Part shown: positions 1 to 10,654 of the stretch, in pieces
Position numbering within the stretch: the first letter of the stretch is position 1
Layout of the letters: each line of letters opens with the position of its first letter
NCBI GenBank assembly: GCA_030247855.1
Contig: JAPDRN010000176.1
Location: 1 to 61,652 of the forward strand
Source: Knufia peltigerae
Taxonomy: Eukaryota > Ascomycota > Eurotiomycetes > Chaetothyriales > Trichomeriaceae
Direction: 5' to 3'
Length of the DNA stretch: 61,652 bases
Notes under the pieces: generated by a model
What the model was told of the DNA's origin: nothing
Database searches by the model: none
Seen by the model: only the letters and a program-made list of their open reading frames with translations
Program-made: the position numbers and the translations under genes

Positions 1-53
1 GAGGAGGAGGAGGAGGAGGAGGAGGAGGAGGAGGAGGAGGAGGTGGTGGTGGT
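1..53. repeat. GGA/GGT trinucleotide tract
   Basis: A GGA (GAG) triplet tract runs from base 1 to about 42 and passes into four GGT triplets at 42-53. In the frame of the gene that follows, every triplet codes for glycine, so the tract is probably a coding polyglycine stretch and not a free microsatellite. Confidence 0.9.
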
Positions 54-479
54 CATCAATATCATCAACCTTATTCGTTTCCAATTTCTTTTCCGATGAC
101 GACGGCAGCGGCCAAAACGGCAGCAGTGGTCACCACCGGTTCACCCGGTTCAACTACAAGGCCAGAAACCACGGTGACATTGACACTGACCATCGCACCC
201 GTCGCTTGGTCGAATTCTACCACCACCACCATCAACAACACCGACACCGACACCGACAACGGTTCTTCCACGATTACACACCTGGGATCTGGTGATCACG
301 ACGACGATGAGGGAGACCAAAGTCGTGGCGACGCGATGAATACGGCCACTACTACTACTACTACTACTCCTTCTTCACCACTTCATTCTTCAGCCGCTAG
401 GCACTCGACTTGGGTGCAAGAGGCGTCGGTCGTGGTGATGATGGTCGTGGCGCTGCTGTTCGTTTTGGGTGCGTTGTGA
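3..479 (+). CDS. 3' part of a Gly- and Ser/Thr-rich, probably GPI-anchored surface protein (5' truncated)
   Basis: The frame is open from the left edge, so the true start lies outside the window. The visible part begins with a polyglycine run and a short His/Gln/Tyr/Phe-rich linker. A long stretch very rich in Thr, Ser, Asn and Asp follows, of the kind seen in O-glycosylated wall proteins. The C-terminus is a short basic/polar spacer followed by about 18 hydrophobic residues ending at the stop codon, the usual shape of a GPI-attachment signal; a C-terminal membrane anchor is the alternative. No enzymatic domain is visible in this fragment. The upstream part could hold a CFEM or other domain, which cannot be judged here. 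The function is unknown. Confidence 0.6.
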   Translation, partial: GGGGGGGGGGGGGGGGGHQYHQPYSFPISFPMTTAAAKTAAVVTTGSPGSTTRPETTVTLTLTIAPVAWSNSTTTTINNTDTDTDNGSSTITHLGSGDHDDDEGDQSRGDAMNTATTTTTTTPSSPLHSSAARHSTWVQEASVVVMMVVALLFVLGAL

Positions 480-1053
480 TGTTGTTGTTTTAGAAACCGT
501 TTGACGTGTGTGATGACTGTGTGATATGGGGCACTTTCTCGTCATGTCCGTATTAATGTCGGCATCCATTGTTTGGTCATGGAACTTTTGACACATGATG
601 ATACCTTTCAAGACTTAACCAGGAAACCGGTTTGGAAACGTTTTGATGAAGATTCTACATCGTTGCGTCTCTCCTCGTCAATCCGCACGAACTCCCGCCT
701 AGATGAAGAAAATTCATGGTTTCGTATTCATTCTAGCTCTATCTGTTTGACTGTCCTGACAAAAGAGGGGGAGAAACGCCGTGCAATGTCTAATTCAACC
801 TGATCAGCACTCGATCTGGTGGGAACAATGCCCTTGTCGACGCCCCAGGATGCATTTTGTTGGCCAACCCCAAATCCGAAACACCATCCGTCCAGTGCCA
901 ATGTGATTTTCGCAAGTCGTTTGAATTCTTGTTGGATTCTTCCGAAAGTAGGAACCGATTCTCTTTGTCCCCTTATCATACCAACACCTTGTGTTTTTGT
1001 TTCTTCTCGCCATGACGCCAAGGGTCAATGATCAATGATCAATGGTCGACACC
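480..1053. other. Intergenic region between convergent genes
   Basis: This stretch separates the 3' ends of the GPI-type gene and the F-box-like gene. The short open frames on both strands show no recognisable domain. I see no RNA gene or repeat in it. Confidence 0.6.
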
Positions 1054-2796
1054 TCAACCGGTACTGCATTTTGCCAAATGAAGTCCTTGACAACATTTCA
1101 ACACCACTTCACTTTGTCCTTTCTTGTCATCTCTCGGATGTGGTTCTGCATGACACCAAACCCTTAAATCCTTCTGAGGTTCACCGTCATATCGAAACGC
1201 TCCAACTGCGACTTTTCGTTCCCATTCACCAAACTTGACATCCAATACTCCGTCACCCGTGATCCGATCTCCAAACACGTGCTTCCAGACCTGATGGACG
1301 AATGGTGGAATTCTCTTGGTTGAGACAGGTGGATGGAGGCTTGAGATATGATCATAAACGTCAAACTCTGCTGACGGGTCCATCGTCTCTAGGCTTTCCG
1401 AGTCCATCAAGCCACCGCATCCGTCAGGCGAGGGATCGTCATCACCGAGACCGTTCATGTCTTCGTCATAATCATCAACATCAGGATCGTCTTCCTCGTC
1501 TTCCTCATCATTGTGCGTACGCACTCTGTTCACCATGTACATCAATCCGCAATCCATGTAGACTTGCAAGTAATTCAGGTTGAACAGCTTGACCTCGTCA
1601 AAAATCTCCTTGTACTCGTTCCATGCAAGATACTTCGACACGCGTTTCACATCAAACGTGAACCTGGAGAGCTTGGGGCATGACATGCGAATGGCCTTGA
1701 GCTTCTCGATCGGCAATGGCTGCGGCTGACCATCCGGCATGATTTCCTCTTCTCGAACATGCAGTTGCAGATCCTGCAAAGTAGGACCATGATGGCTGAG
1801 GATGGTTTCGAGTCTGACCTTGCCCATCCAAGACCATAGACTCAGTGTTGTCAGAGGAGGACATGTGCCAATGTACTGTTCCACTGCGTTGGCAGTCTCG
1901 TCGGAACATGTAAAAGGGCTGAGGTTGAGACTGACAGATTTTAGATTTCGTAGGATCTCGGCTGCCTTGATGAAATACGAAGTGTGCAAAGGACCTCGGG
2001 TACATGAGAGTGTCTCTAGGCGCGACAAGTCTATGAACTGAGACCAGTACTCCAGCGTGTCTGCCGAGACAGGCCAACCATCGAGACAAAATTGACGAAG
2101 TGAAGTGTTGCGCTTCCTGCCTGATGTCGAATCTGTTCCGGCTTGCCACTTTCTCATCCGTGATGTGTGAATGTTGAACGAAGTGAGACTGGCAGACCTC
2201 AAATGCTTCGCAGTAGAGATCATGTGCTCGAACTCCTGGTGGCGATTGTCCCTTCCCAGATAGGTCTTGGGGATCTCCATTGTAAATTCAGTCACGCGGG
2301 ATTGTGCCAGACAGAGAGACTGGGACTCGCAGATTTGTGAAGCTTCCTCTGCGTCGATGTAGACTTTGAGATCGGTCCGTGGATGTCTCTTCTGTATCGC
2401 ACGGATGAGATCGCTTGGAGGGTAATTTCCGGTTTTGTAGGTCAGTGACTTGAGGTTGGAGGTGGCATCCAGCAACTCGATCAAGTGAGTCGTCGCCGGG
2501 CCATCGTGGATGTCTTCAAAAGGAAAATCGCCCTTGGAGATGGTCAGATGTCGTAGTCCGCGCAGCCGATCTGGTGACAAGAGCTCTACAGGTCGATCGA
2601 AGTCATCGACAAACTTCACGAGGCCACTGCTCCACTTGAGAGTCTCTCGTCGATACCGTACCAGTTCGACTGCAAAGTTGAAGGTCTTGTTGACTTGAGC
2701 GATGGCCGAGGTGGTTCGTGGTGATTCATCGTTCACGATTTGAAAGATGTCCGCGAGGATCTCGACATTGAGGTCTAGAATGCGTATGGAAGGCAT
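1054..2796 (-). CDS. F-box-like/leucine-rich-repeat type protein of unknown target
   Basis: An uninterrupted 580-residue frame. The N-terminus has the pattern of fungal F-box-like proteins: a hydrophobic-Leu-Asn-x-Glu-hydrophobic-Leu stretch (about residues 6-18), then an Arg/Lys- and Val-rich helix up to about residue 50. A long middle section has regularly spaced leucines in helix-strand units (about 80-410), typical of degenerate LRRs. Near residues 425-460 there is a strongly acidic Asp/Glu-rich linker, followed by a short C-terminal domain with several Cys and Trp. F-box proteins of this layout usually recruit substrates to an SCF ubiquitin ligase; the target cannot be inferred. The start codon used is the first Met of the frame and directly precedes the F-box-like helix. 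The F-box assignment is by pattern only. Confidence 0.65.
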   Translation of the reverse strand: MPSIRILDLNVEILADIFQIVNDESPRTTSAIAQVNKTFNFAVELVRYRRETLKWSSGLVKFVDDFDRPVELLSPDRLRGLRHLTISKGDFPFEDIHDGPATTHLIELLDATSNLKSLTYKTGNYPPSDLIRAIQKRHPRTDLKVYIDAEEASQICESQSLCLAQSRVTEFTMEIPKTYLGRDNRHQEFEHMISTAKHLRSASLTSFNIHTSRMRKWQAGTDSTSGRKRNTSLRQFCLDGWPVSADTLEYWSQFIDLSRLETLSCTRGPLHTSYFIKAAEILRNLKSVSLNLSPFTCSDETANAVEQYIGTCPPLTTLSLWSWMGKVRLETILSHHGPTLQDLQLHVREEEIMPDGQPQPLPIEKLKAIRMSCPKLSRFTFDVKRVSKYLAWNEYKEIFDEVKLFNLNYLQVYMDCGLMYMVNRVRTHNDEEDEEDDPDVDDYDEDMNGLGDDDPSPDGCGGLMDSESLETMDPSAEFDVYDHISSLHPPVSTKRIPPFVHQVWKHVFGDRITGDGVLDVKFGEWERKVAVGAFRYDGEPQKDLRVWCHAEPHPRDDKKGQSEVVLKCCQGLHLAKCSTG

Positions 2797-3315
2797 GATG
2801 GATGGATGGGACGTCCGCGTAGGACGACGAAAGAAGTTCTAGTCAGGTTTCATGTGATGCAGTGAGGTTGCGCAGGAACGAAGATGAGATGGAGAAAGAC
2901 GAAACATTGCAAGGGCAGAAGTAAGAGAAAGACAGGTGAATTTGATTCAATACTCAGGCAGCTGTTTGTTTAGTTAATAAGAGACAAGAAAGGCAGAAGG
3001 TACTAATGTAAGGAACTTTGGCAGACAAGAGCACGTGACACCACCGCCCAAAGGACCATCTTCGTATTCTTATTCTTATTCGTATTCGTACCTGTGCAAA
3101 TGTTCACAAGAATTGTAGATATCGGTCCTTAACCATGCAAAATCTAGATCTCATCTATGGATGCTTGTACTCCCAATAACCCATGCGGAATGTTTTTGAA
3201 TTAATCAAAACATCTATAAATAAAACCCCGGTTGAAACGCCGCGATAACCTGCAGTAGTAGTGAGCCTCTATCACATACTCTATAGCAAACCCTATTCAA
3301 CCCTCGTCTAACAGT
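2797..3315. other. Intergenic: promoter of the F-box-like gene and 3' flank of the kinase
   Basis: Holds the upstream region of the leftward F-box-like gene and the 3' end of the leftward kinase gene. The only structure noticed is a degenerate run of TATTC/TATTCG repeats around 3065-3090. No gene is visible. Confidence 0.5.
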
Positions 3316-5184
3316 CTAAAATTGATCATCGACGATGGCTTCATCCAACTCCGACAGCATCGATTCCTCAAGTAGACTGTGGCTTGCAACATAGCTGAAT
3401 CCTCCAAAGGGATCAGACTTGCTCAATGTCCTGTTGTGTGAAAGAGGAACGGCATCTACCTCTCGCAGAGTAAACTCCTTTGAAAAGTTCTCAGCCAATT
3501 CCGGGTTGGTGACCAATGGTTTAATGGGTGGTTCCAATTCCCGTGCCTCTAATTTCTTCCAGTCGATCTTCCGGAAGAAGCGATGCTTTTTGATAACGTT
3601 GATATCGCTGGGGCCAACTCCAAGTCGCTTCTTGGGTTCCTTGCGCATGAGCCTGGTGAGAAGATCTTTGGCATCCGGCGACAGAAAGTAAGGAAGATTC
3701 AATTTTTGATGCATGATGTTCTGTTGAATCTTGGTCCAGTTTCCACCGCCAAAGGGTGGTTTCCCCGTCATCAAATCACACGCCATGGCACCCAGCGACC
3801 ACCAGTCGCAAGCTTTGCCGTAACCCGGACCCCAATCGGATTCATCCCAGCCTCGGATGATCTCAGGCGCCATGTATTCGATAGTCCCCACACCCAGGCT
3901 GTTACATCGACTGCCGCCCGGAGTGCTTGGGTCAGGGACGGCTACTTTGCTGAGGCCAAAGTCGGTGAGAAGAAGATGACCTTCGGCATTCAAGAGGCAG
4001 TTCTCTGGTTTGAGATCGCGATAGATGACTCCGACAGTGTTGTGGAGGTAATCCAGTGCCAAAACAATTTCAGCAATGTAGAAAGATGCCACATCCTCGC
4101 TAAAGAACTTCTCCAACTCCAAGTGACGGAAGAGTTCACCACCGGAAGCGTACTCGAGGATCAGGTAGAGCTTCTCATGGTCCTGGAAGGCGTAATAGAG
4201 GTTGACGATGAAGGGATGACGATTGACCAATTCGAGGATGGTACGCTCTGACCTGGTCGACTCGATGCGTTTCTTGTGAATCTTGAGAAACGCCTTAGTG
4301 AGTTGTTTCTGCGCGAAGAGGCGTCCAGTTGCATTTTGTCTCACAAGGAGAACTGTTCCAAATGCGCCGTCTCCCAAACATCGGATGGGGGTGAAGTCCG
4401 CCGCAGTCATTTTGCGTGCGATCAGAGATGTGGCGCGTTGATCTGCATCCATGGCGATGGGGGATGCGGACGCAGGCTCGGTGTCAGCCAGAGACTGGCT
4501 GATGAAATCTTGGTCGATTTGGACATTGTAACTGACAATTTCTTCGGGTGTCTCGTCGGTTTGAGTATCCGATGCCGCACTGGCCGCGCTGCTGTTTGCT
4601 TCGGAGTCCTGATTATTACGGGCACAGGATGTAGATCGGCTCTGGCTTCTTGAATTCAAGGCGTCAAGCTGTGCTTTGAGACTGCTGATTCCGGGCGACT
4701 GTGGCCTCAGGCCAGGGCTGGCACCAGCCAACGCAGGTAGCCGTGGGATGGGTGACAAAACCCGAGGACTGTTCACCGAGACATCCGAATCCTCGGCGCC
4801 CGAATCAAGAGGAGTGAAGCCTCTTACAGTGCTGAGGGCCTGTGATGCTTCCGAGGTTCTTGTCTTGTTCTTCCTTTTCTTCCTCTTGGCGGCGGTGGTA
4901 GAAAGGATGGTGCTTCCCTTGATCTCTTGTCTTCCTCGTGGGGTTTCTATTCTACCCAGAGGACTGTCTGGGCCTCGATGGTTCGAAGTGGCCTTTCTGG
5001 GAGTGATCGGAGGGCTCTTTGTGCGAATAGGAGTGATTTCTGGCTCGTTGTCGGGGGCGTTGTTTCCAAGCGCGATCGAATTCAACGCATCTTCCAGCTT
5101 TGTAGAAATGTCTGCAGTCGAACCAATGCCCCTATCCGCATCTTGGTATTTGTCCATGGCTATTTCAGTATGGCGAATGCTCAT
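3316..5184 (-). CDS. psk1: AGC-family protein kinase, S6K/Psk1 type
   Basis: An intronless frame of 622 residues. The first 250 residues are low-complexity, Ser/Pro- and basic-rich, with several SP/TP sites. The kinase domain starts near residue 264 with the glycine loop GDGAFG (271-276) and catalytic Lys293. It continues with YRDLKPEN (Asp390), DFG (408-410), the activation-loop GTIEYMAPE (433-441, phosphorylatable Thr434) and a Trp-rich APE region. An AGC C-terminal tail follows, with FSKEFT and a hydrophobic motif FGGFSY (593-598) whose Ser597 would be the TORC-controlled site. This order matches the ribosomal S6 kinase group, of which fission yeast Psk1 is the named member. The expected role is growth signalling downstream of TORC1. 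The long N-terminal extension is common in Pezizomycotina homologues. An internal Met at residue 10 is an alternative start. Confidence 0.85.
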   Translation of the reverse strand: MSIRHTEIAMDKYQDADRGIGSTADISTKLEDALNSIALGNNAPDNEPEITPIRTKSPPITPRKATSNHRGPDSPLGRIETPRGRQEIKGSTILSTTAAKRKKRKNKTRTSEASQALSTVRGFTPLDSGAEDSDVSVNSPRVLSPIPRLPALAGASPGLRPQSPGISSLKAQLDALNSRSQSRSTSCARNNQDSEANSSAASAASDTQTDETPEEIVSYNVQIDQDFISQSLADTEPASASPIAMDADQRATSLIARKMTAADFTPIRCLGDGAFGTVLLVRQNATGRLFAQKQLTKAFLKIHKKRIESTRSERTILELVNRHPFIVNLYYAFQDHEKLYLILEYASGGELFRHLELEKFFSEDVASFYIAEIVLALDYLHNTVGVIYRDLKPENCLLNAEGHLLLTDFGLSKVAVPDPSTPGGSRCNSLGVGTIEYMAPEIIRGWDESDWGPGYGKACDWWSLGAMACDLMTGKPPFGGGNWTKIQQNIMHQKLNLPYFLSPDAKDLLTRLMRKEPKKRLGVGPSDINVIKKHRFFRKIDWKKLEARELEPPIKPLVTNPELAENFSKEFTLREVDAVPLSHNRTLSKSDPFGGFSYVASHSLLEESMLSELDEAIVDDQF

Positions 5185-5642
5185 ATTTCCTGATTATTTC
5201 TGTTGAGTTGCAATTCTGTTGTCCGTAAGGCTATTGTTTGGAGCCTCACTGATATATTTTCGACTCGCTCCGCGTGTTTACCGTCCGCCCTTGTTCAGGA
5301 CGGACCTTGCGCCAGTAGCCAGGGCAGCCTGCAGGCGTCGGAGATGATTGCAGTGGGAGATTCAATCACATGGGAAGCCGCAACCAGGGAGCAAACGGCA
5401 GGAGAGCGCAAGACAGTTAGTGAAATATTGACGGCAGTTCGACCCATTGACGGTGAATATAGGGCGATGAGCAGTACGAGGTACTCGATACAATATAAGG
5501 ATAGAATCCACAAGGATAATAAGGGTGAAAGAATAGTCTTGCAGTTTGACGCGGGTTGAGAAGGTTGTGTCAGCTCCTTTAAAATCTGGGAAAATTAATT
5601 TCATACCATTCAATTCAATCGCCGCAGCCAGCGAATCCAGCG

Positions 5643-5687
5643 AATCCCCCCGGATTTGCTCATCACGTGCGCTGCATCCGGGGGATT
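5643..5687. repeat. Imperfect inverted repeat with an E-box in the loop
   Basis: The left arm AATCCCCCCGGAT (5643-5655) pairs with the right arm ATCCGGGGGATT (5676-5687) apart from one extra C. The 20-base loop contains CACGTG at 5664-5669. It lies about 460-500 bases upstream of the kinase start and could be a regulatory site or a hairpin. Confidence 0.6.
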
Positions 5688-5734
5688 TTCACGACGGATG
5701 CGGAAGAACTTTTCTCCCGGGTCCTCAGTATTGG

Positions 5735-5745
5735 GTACGGAGTAC
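5735..5745 (+). repeat. Copy 1 of the recurrent 11-mer GTACGGAGTAC
   Basis: The exact 11-base element GTACGGAGTAC lies in intergenic DNA just past the 3' end of the FAD monooxygenase. Identical copies occur at 45147-45157 (reverse complement) and 45703-45713. A 10-base match is at 52072-52081. Confidence 0.8.
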
Positions 5746-5790
5746 AGACATCTACTCATAAAAACAACAACAATAACAACATACACCAGT

Positions 5791-7431
5791 TCATGCGCCG
5801 ATAACTACACCATTCGGCAGTTCCAAACCAATCGGCAATCCGTCCATCCATTTCCCTTGGTACTTCTCGCCTCGCCTCGCAGCCAGCTTTTCCTCAATAT
5901 CCTGGTACATATCGTATCTGCCACCATAGTTAATCAGTGAGTCTGAAAGATTGCAAAGAGTACATACGAGTTCATCTCTTCTATCGTCAGTTTCTTCTTT
6001 TCATCTTCCACCTTGTACGTTGCAATGTTTTTGTTATTCGAGAAACCTTGATCGAGATTAGTCGACATCTTCCTGTTGAGTGGAACGCGCCATCTTACCA
6101 ATTCGCTCATTAATATTGTACGCAGCCTTTGCAGCAGCGGCCTGTACCCTCGTTGCTCGTGGCAATCGTATCTGGTCATAGACCGCGAGTGCTTCATAAA
6201 TGTCTCCTCTGAAGAATTTCTTGCTAAAAAGAATCCCGAGTGCTGCGGCATCTTCAATGCCCATGCAGGCACCCTGCGACTGGTGAGGCATCATCTGTAT
6301 TCAGTCAGCTTCACTGATCTATGCTCATCTCCGGAGATTGGGCGACATACCGGATGTCCAGCATCTCCCAACAGACACACCATGTTCTTGTGGATGTAGG
6401 GATAGGGGTTGCTACATCCCAGTCAGCAGGATGCACCACAACATGTCGTCAGCGAGAAAGAGCGGATCATCGACATCACATACTGTACCCACAGCCGCCA
6501 TGGCCGAATTTCTTTGCCAATCTTGAGATGATTCAGGACATGCGAGTCCAATTCGGGGTATGGCGCCAAAAGCTCCTCGACAGGCCGATCGTCGCCACCC
6601 CATGTTTGAGTGGAATAATCACCCTTGTCCCGAGGGAAGAAGCAGTAGTACGACAATAATTTGCCGCCGTTACAGGGAGACAGTACGATCTTGTCCCATT
6701 TGCCCTCTTGACCACCCCAGTACTCCAAAGCACTGTCCTGTGAGTAATCGACAAATCCAAGTTTCACAGCCTCTTCCGTTGTAACGTTTGCATGTAAACA
6801 ACTTTGTTCCGACGGAGTCTTCTCAGGCTGAATTCCAATGATCCCGCGGACGACCGAGCCAATACCATCCGCGCCAATGATCAGATCATGTCGTGCAGTA
6901 ACACCATTGCGAAACGTGATCGTTCCTGTCTCAAGGTTGATATCTTCACACTGGATATCATGGGATCAGTGCTTGTGTCCATACAATACGTATAACAAAT
7001 ATTGAACTTACCGAATGATTGACCTTCAAGATTGCCGGCACACCCTCTCCTTGTTCTTGTAGGGCAGTATCTTTTAGCATTGAGTGCATATACTGCCGGT
7101 GGAACATGTTGTAGACATAGCCCCATCGTTCCTCGTAGTCATCCAGATCATACACACTCACGGGCTCGCCGGTTTTCCAGTCGCGGTTGATGAGCTTCTT
7201 GAGCACAACCGGGTCTCCTTTGGCGACATCCACATTCCATTCGTGAAGCCACCGTGTGCCATTTGCCGCACAGGATACCGAGGCGCCTACTTCTCCAGCA
7301 AAGTCGTGCTTCTCATAAATGGTAACATCATGGCCAGACCGACGAAGAGCGATGGCAGCCGACATGCCACCTATACCACCGCCACAAATTCCGACAGAAA
7401 GTCTGCGCCATGATTCTGAAATAGAGCCCAT
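5791..7431 (-). CDS. FAD-dependent aromatic monooxygenase, salicylate-hydroxylase type
   Basis: My spliced model has six exons: 7431-7012, 6950-6484, 6411-6351, 6294-6099, 6046-5968 and 5917-5791. All introns are GT-AG and 50-72 nt, and together the exons give 449 residues with every phase consistent. The N-terminus carries the FAD Rossmann motif GGGIGG (17-22). The central exon has the GADG segment, and the third exon supplies the GD motif GDAGHP (311-316) followed by MMPHQSQGACMGIEDA, characteristic of flavoprotein hydroxylases. Such enzymes use NAD(P)H and O2 to hydroxylate an aromatic ring, sometimes with decarboxylation. The intron that restores the sequence after NERIG is needed, because the unspliced frame stops early. 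It is divergent to NAF1 and has no obvious pathway partner next to it. The exact substrate is not predictable. Confidence 0.85.
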
Positions 7432-8232
7432 GTTGATATGAGGTTCAGGAATACTTTGACCTGGTGTGATGGGTTTGGTATCAAGAGTGATCTCAACGCT
7501 TCTTCGTATCGTGAAAGGTGAGATGGAATAGACCAAATAGTTGGCTCTCGAGATTATTTTAAAACCAATTCTGGATTTCAAGAAGCCGCCTTATCAATAA
7601 AAATAATCTCACATGATGAAGGAGATCGAGCCATCGGCTGGTATCGTGCCCGCAGATGCCTTGTGGTTGCAAGCCGATTGAGGGTGCATTATCCGCCGTA
7701 TGGCGGCTAACGTACCATCGGATGTTTTTGAGCTTCCCTTTGGTAACCGCCTCATTTGTATTTCTGATGGGACTATGTAGGATCATGTATGGACCTCGAA
7801 TGCTTGCCTAGCGACATCTCCCGCGGTCTGGAGCAGCTGTATGCTCTTCGCGTGTATGGGTAGGGGGTGGGTATCTTTCCTAGGACGTGCGTCTTGGTTC
7901 CTGGAGCATGGAATAAAATGTACGACGGAGTCCATAGACAGCATGGCGTACCAGAGAGATTGACTGGTAGATTGGCGAGCTCCTATTGTACAACACCAGC
8001 CGATGAGTTCACGACTTCGACTGTGGAACATACATGTGCAGCATTCAGATCGTCTTTTGGTGTCAAAAAATACTCCAATAGCGGAGACCAATTTTCGTCA
8101 TTTGAACTTCTCCGCATCTTCCATATTTTTTTTTGTCGAAGGCGTCTCGAAATGTCCCTCGCCATCTTGGTTTTCATACTTAATCTTGACCATCCAGGGT
8201 GATTTTGCAGTTGTCCTCGTGTTTCATACGCC
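7432..8232. promoter_or_regulatory. Divergent intergenic region, FAD monooxygenase / NAF1
   Basis: About 800 bases shared by the upstream regions of the leftward monooxygenase and the rightward NAF1 gene. I see short open frames without domain character and no specific site that I can name. Confidence 0.5.
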
Positions 8233-10425
8233 ATGGATGTTGACGAGTTTCCCACATCTCCTTCCAAACGCCAAAGAACAGCCTCGCCTGACGGAGACCG
8301 CCCTTCTTCTCAGAATGCGAACTTAACTAGCGGATGTGATGTTTTGACGATGCAGGCGTCAACAGAGAATACTTCGACTATTCCTGGACTCGGCCAATTA
8401 AAAGAACAAGTGTTGGAAAATATGACTAGTTCTCGGGACCCGAATTCTTTACTGGATGCGCTGATGCTCCAGGTCGAAGCCGAATCCTCTTCTGCTGCGC
8501 AACTTCAGCCGTCCTCAACCCAACCTCTCATGTCCATTGCAGATGGTGAACAGAACACCACACAAGAGAGTCCGATGGCTGTTGGGGTACATGGGATTCA
8601 AGCAGAAGTACAAAATCCTCGTCAGGATACCACAACTACCGAGTCAATTAATGTAATAGAGGGCGAGTCGACTGCGCAAGTGACACAAAACGCTGTTACC
8701 CATGATGCCATGGTCAGTATCAACGTGGACACCAATGAAGCCATCCCGACAGTGAGAGACGAGGCCGGTGCCCCAGCTGCTCCGGTTGTGCCAGAGAGTT
8801 CTGAAGACATATCTCCAGCAGAACACTTGCACCCTCATGAGACCGCGGCCGAGGGCGCAGAGTGGGAGATCGACTCTTCACCTTACGAATCATCTTCAGA
8901 CTCCGATTCCTCGGACGACACCACATCTTCGGATGAAGACAGCGATGAAGATGTTGACGGAGAATATTCAATGCTTGATCCAGAAGAGACAGCTAGGATG
9001 CTGATGCAAGAAGATGGAGGCTCGGACGACGAAGGAGGTAGATCCCGAGACAAACCAGATGGTGCCCAGCTACGGACAGCAAATGAGCGACAGGAAGAAG
9101 TGATACCGAAGCCTGATATCATTGTGACCAATGAAATGAAAATCGAAGAATTGGGCAATGTTGAGTTCGTGGTTGAGAGCACAGTGGTGATCAAAGCGAA
9201 GACGTCTGGAGAATACCAGGTTCTCGAGTCTGGATCCTTGATCTGCCTCGAAAACCGATCTGTTGTCGGGGTTGTCGCAGACTTGATAGGGCGAGTCGAA
9301 GAACCCCGGTATACGATCCGATTCACCAATGACGAGGCTATCGCAGAGGCTGGTCTCTCGCAGGTCGGCACTGTAGTCTTCTACGTACCCCAGCATTCAA
9401 CCTTTGTTTTCACACAGCCTCTGAAGGCCGTCAAGGGCAGCGATGCATCGAATTTTCATGATGAAGAAGTGGGTGATGATGAGATGGAGTTTTCGGATGA
9501 CGAAGCTGAAGCAGAGCACAAACGTCAAATGAAGGCGAAAAAACAAGGAAGGGGGGACACTGGTAAAGGCCGTGGTGGATCAAAGTTGGCAAGAGGATCA
9601 TCACATCGTGGTAGTCGTGGAGCACACCTTCACCATACCACCGATAACAACGGTTATGGTAACGGGTCGATTCAAATGAATTATGATGATGTCCCGGACG
9701 GTGGTGATGAAGGGTATACTCCCCTTCAGAGGCCTGACAATATGGCCGAAGCTTTGTCGAGGGGCGAACAACCTCAAGAGAACAGTCACGGCCATCTACC
9801 TCCTCCTCCACCGTTTTTCCAGAACGGTAGACCTGATTTCGGGGGAAGAGGCAGAGGTAATCTCAGAGGACGAGGAGGGACTTCGCGAAATAACCGCGGC
9901 GGCGGGGGGGTCAATCACTCTCGGGGTGGTGGCGGCGGCTTTAATAATCGCCAACAGCAGCACAACACCAACAGTTCCCAGGGTGGCTATCGACCCAACG
10001 CACCAGACCTCAATCTTCCTACAACCCCGTCGATCACACCACACAACATCTCATACCCTCCTACTACGCCTTCGCCTATGACTCCTCTGCCCAACGTCTC
10101 GTTCAATTTCGGGGGAATGCAGCCACCACAAGCTGGTGTTCCCTTTATGCCACAGATGCCCATGGGAATGTCTCCATCGCTGTTCGCTCAGTTCCAACAG
10201 TTTCAACAGACGCAGCCACAGCCATTCCCGCAGCAGCAGCAGCAACAGTTTCCACCACAATTTCAACCCTCTACACATGTCCAGCAGAATTTTGCTCCTG
10301 GTACCGAGTCCAAGTCTTCATCATCGCAACCGTTCTACAATTCGGGAGTATGGGCAGGTAATCCTGCTCTTGCGGCGGCCTTGCAGAGACATGCAGGGGA
10401 GCAGAGAAGGAATCAAGGATCTTGA
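8233..10425 (+). CDS. NAF1: H/ACA snoRNP assembly factor NAF1
   Basis: A single-exon frame of 730 residues. The first 290 residues are acidic and disordered. A Naf1/Gar1-type beta-barrel follows (about 295-415), beginning near EMKIEELGNVEF and including GSLICLENRSVVGVV and a VGTVVFYVP strand. After it come the acidic FSDDEAEAEHKRQ segment, an RGG/Gly-rich region (about 440-590) and a Pro/Gln-rich tail with a polyglutamine run. NAF1 binds the Cbf5/dyskerin core during assembly of H/ACA pseudouridylation RNPs and is replaced by Gar1 on maturation; it acts in the nucleus. The length and the acidic-barrel-RGG order fit fungal NAF1 and not the much shorter Gar1. The start sits in the context GCCATGG. 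Confidence 0.9.
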   Translation: MDVDEFPTSPSKRQRTASPDGDRPSSQNANLTSGCDVLTMQASTENTSTIPGLGQLKEQVLENMTSSRDPNSLLDALMLQVEAESSSAAQLQPSSTQPLMSIADGEQNTTQESPMAVGVHGIQAEVQNPRQDTTTTESINVIEGESTAQVTQNAVTHDAMVSINVDTNEAIPTVRDEAGAPAAPVVPESSEDISPAEHLHPHETAAEGAEWEIDSSPYESSSDSDSSDDTTSSDEDSDEDVDGEYSMLDPEETARMLMQEDGGSDDEGGRSRDKPDGAQLRTANERQEEVIPKPDIIVTNEMKIEELGNVEFVVESTVVIKAKTSGEYQVLESGSLICLENRSVVGVVADLIGRVEEPRYTIRFTNDEAIAEAGLSQVGTVVFYVPQHSTFVFTQPLKAVKGSDASNFHDEEVGDDEMEFSDDEAEAEHKRQMKAKKQGRGDTGKGRGGSKLARGSSHRGSRGAHLHHTTDNNGYGNGSIQMNYDDVPDGGDEGYTPLQRPDNMAEALSRGEQPQENSHGHLPPPPPFFQNGRPDFGGRGRGNLRGRGGTSRNNRGGGGVNHSRGGGGGFNNRQQQHNTNSSQGGYRPNAPDLNLPTTPSITPHNISYPPTTPSPMTPLPNVSFNFGGMQPPQAGVPFMPQMPMGMSPSLFAQFQQFQQTQPQPFPQQQQQQFPPQFQPSTHVQQNFAPGTESKSSSSQPFYNSGVWAGNPALAAALQRHAGEQRRNQGS

Positions 10426-10654
10426 GGGGGTTATTTTGTGAAAGTGTCGTTGTGGGTTTCAGATGAGACAAAAACAGGGGCATTTCTCTGCAATGTGTTC
10501 GCAAAGTTTTGTGTATCAAGTGGGGAGCGTTTGTGCTAGTGTATCATACAGGCGTTGCTCGACAGACGAATGTGATCTATGAATTTCACCAGGAGTATGA
10601 GCGACACCCGAACATTCTCATTGCCCTTTTGGTTCATTTCTTGACCGCCTTGTC

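Larger units (their letters stand above)
5185..5790. other. Intergenic: kinase promoter side, with inverted repeat and recurrent 11-mer
   Basis: Lies upstream of the leftward kinase gene and downstream of the leftward FAD monooxygenase. It contains the inverted repeat at 5643-5687 and the 11-base element at 5735-5745, listed separately. No gene is seen. Confidence 0.6.

Noticed and set aside
3583..4251. Plus-strand frame (222 codons) over the kinase domain
   Set aside because: The minus strand encodes a complete kinase here.
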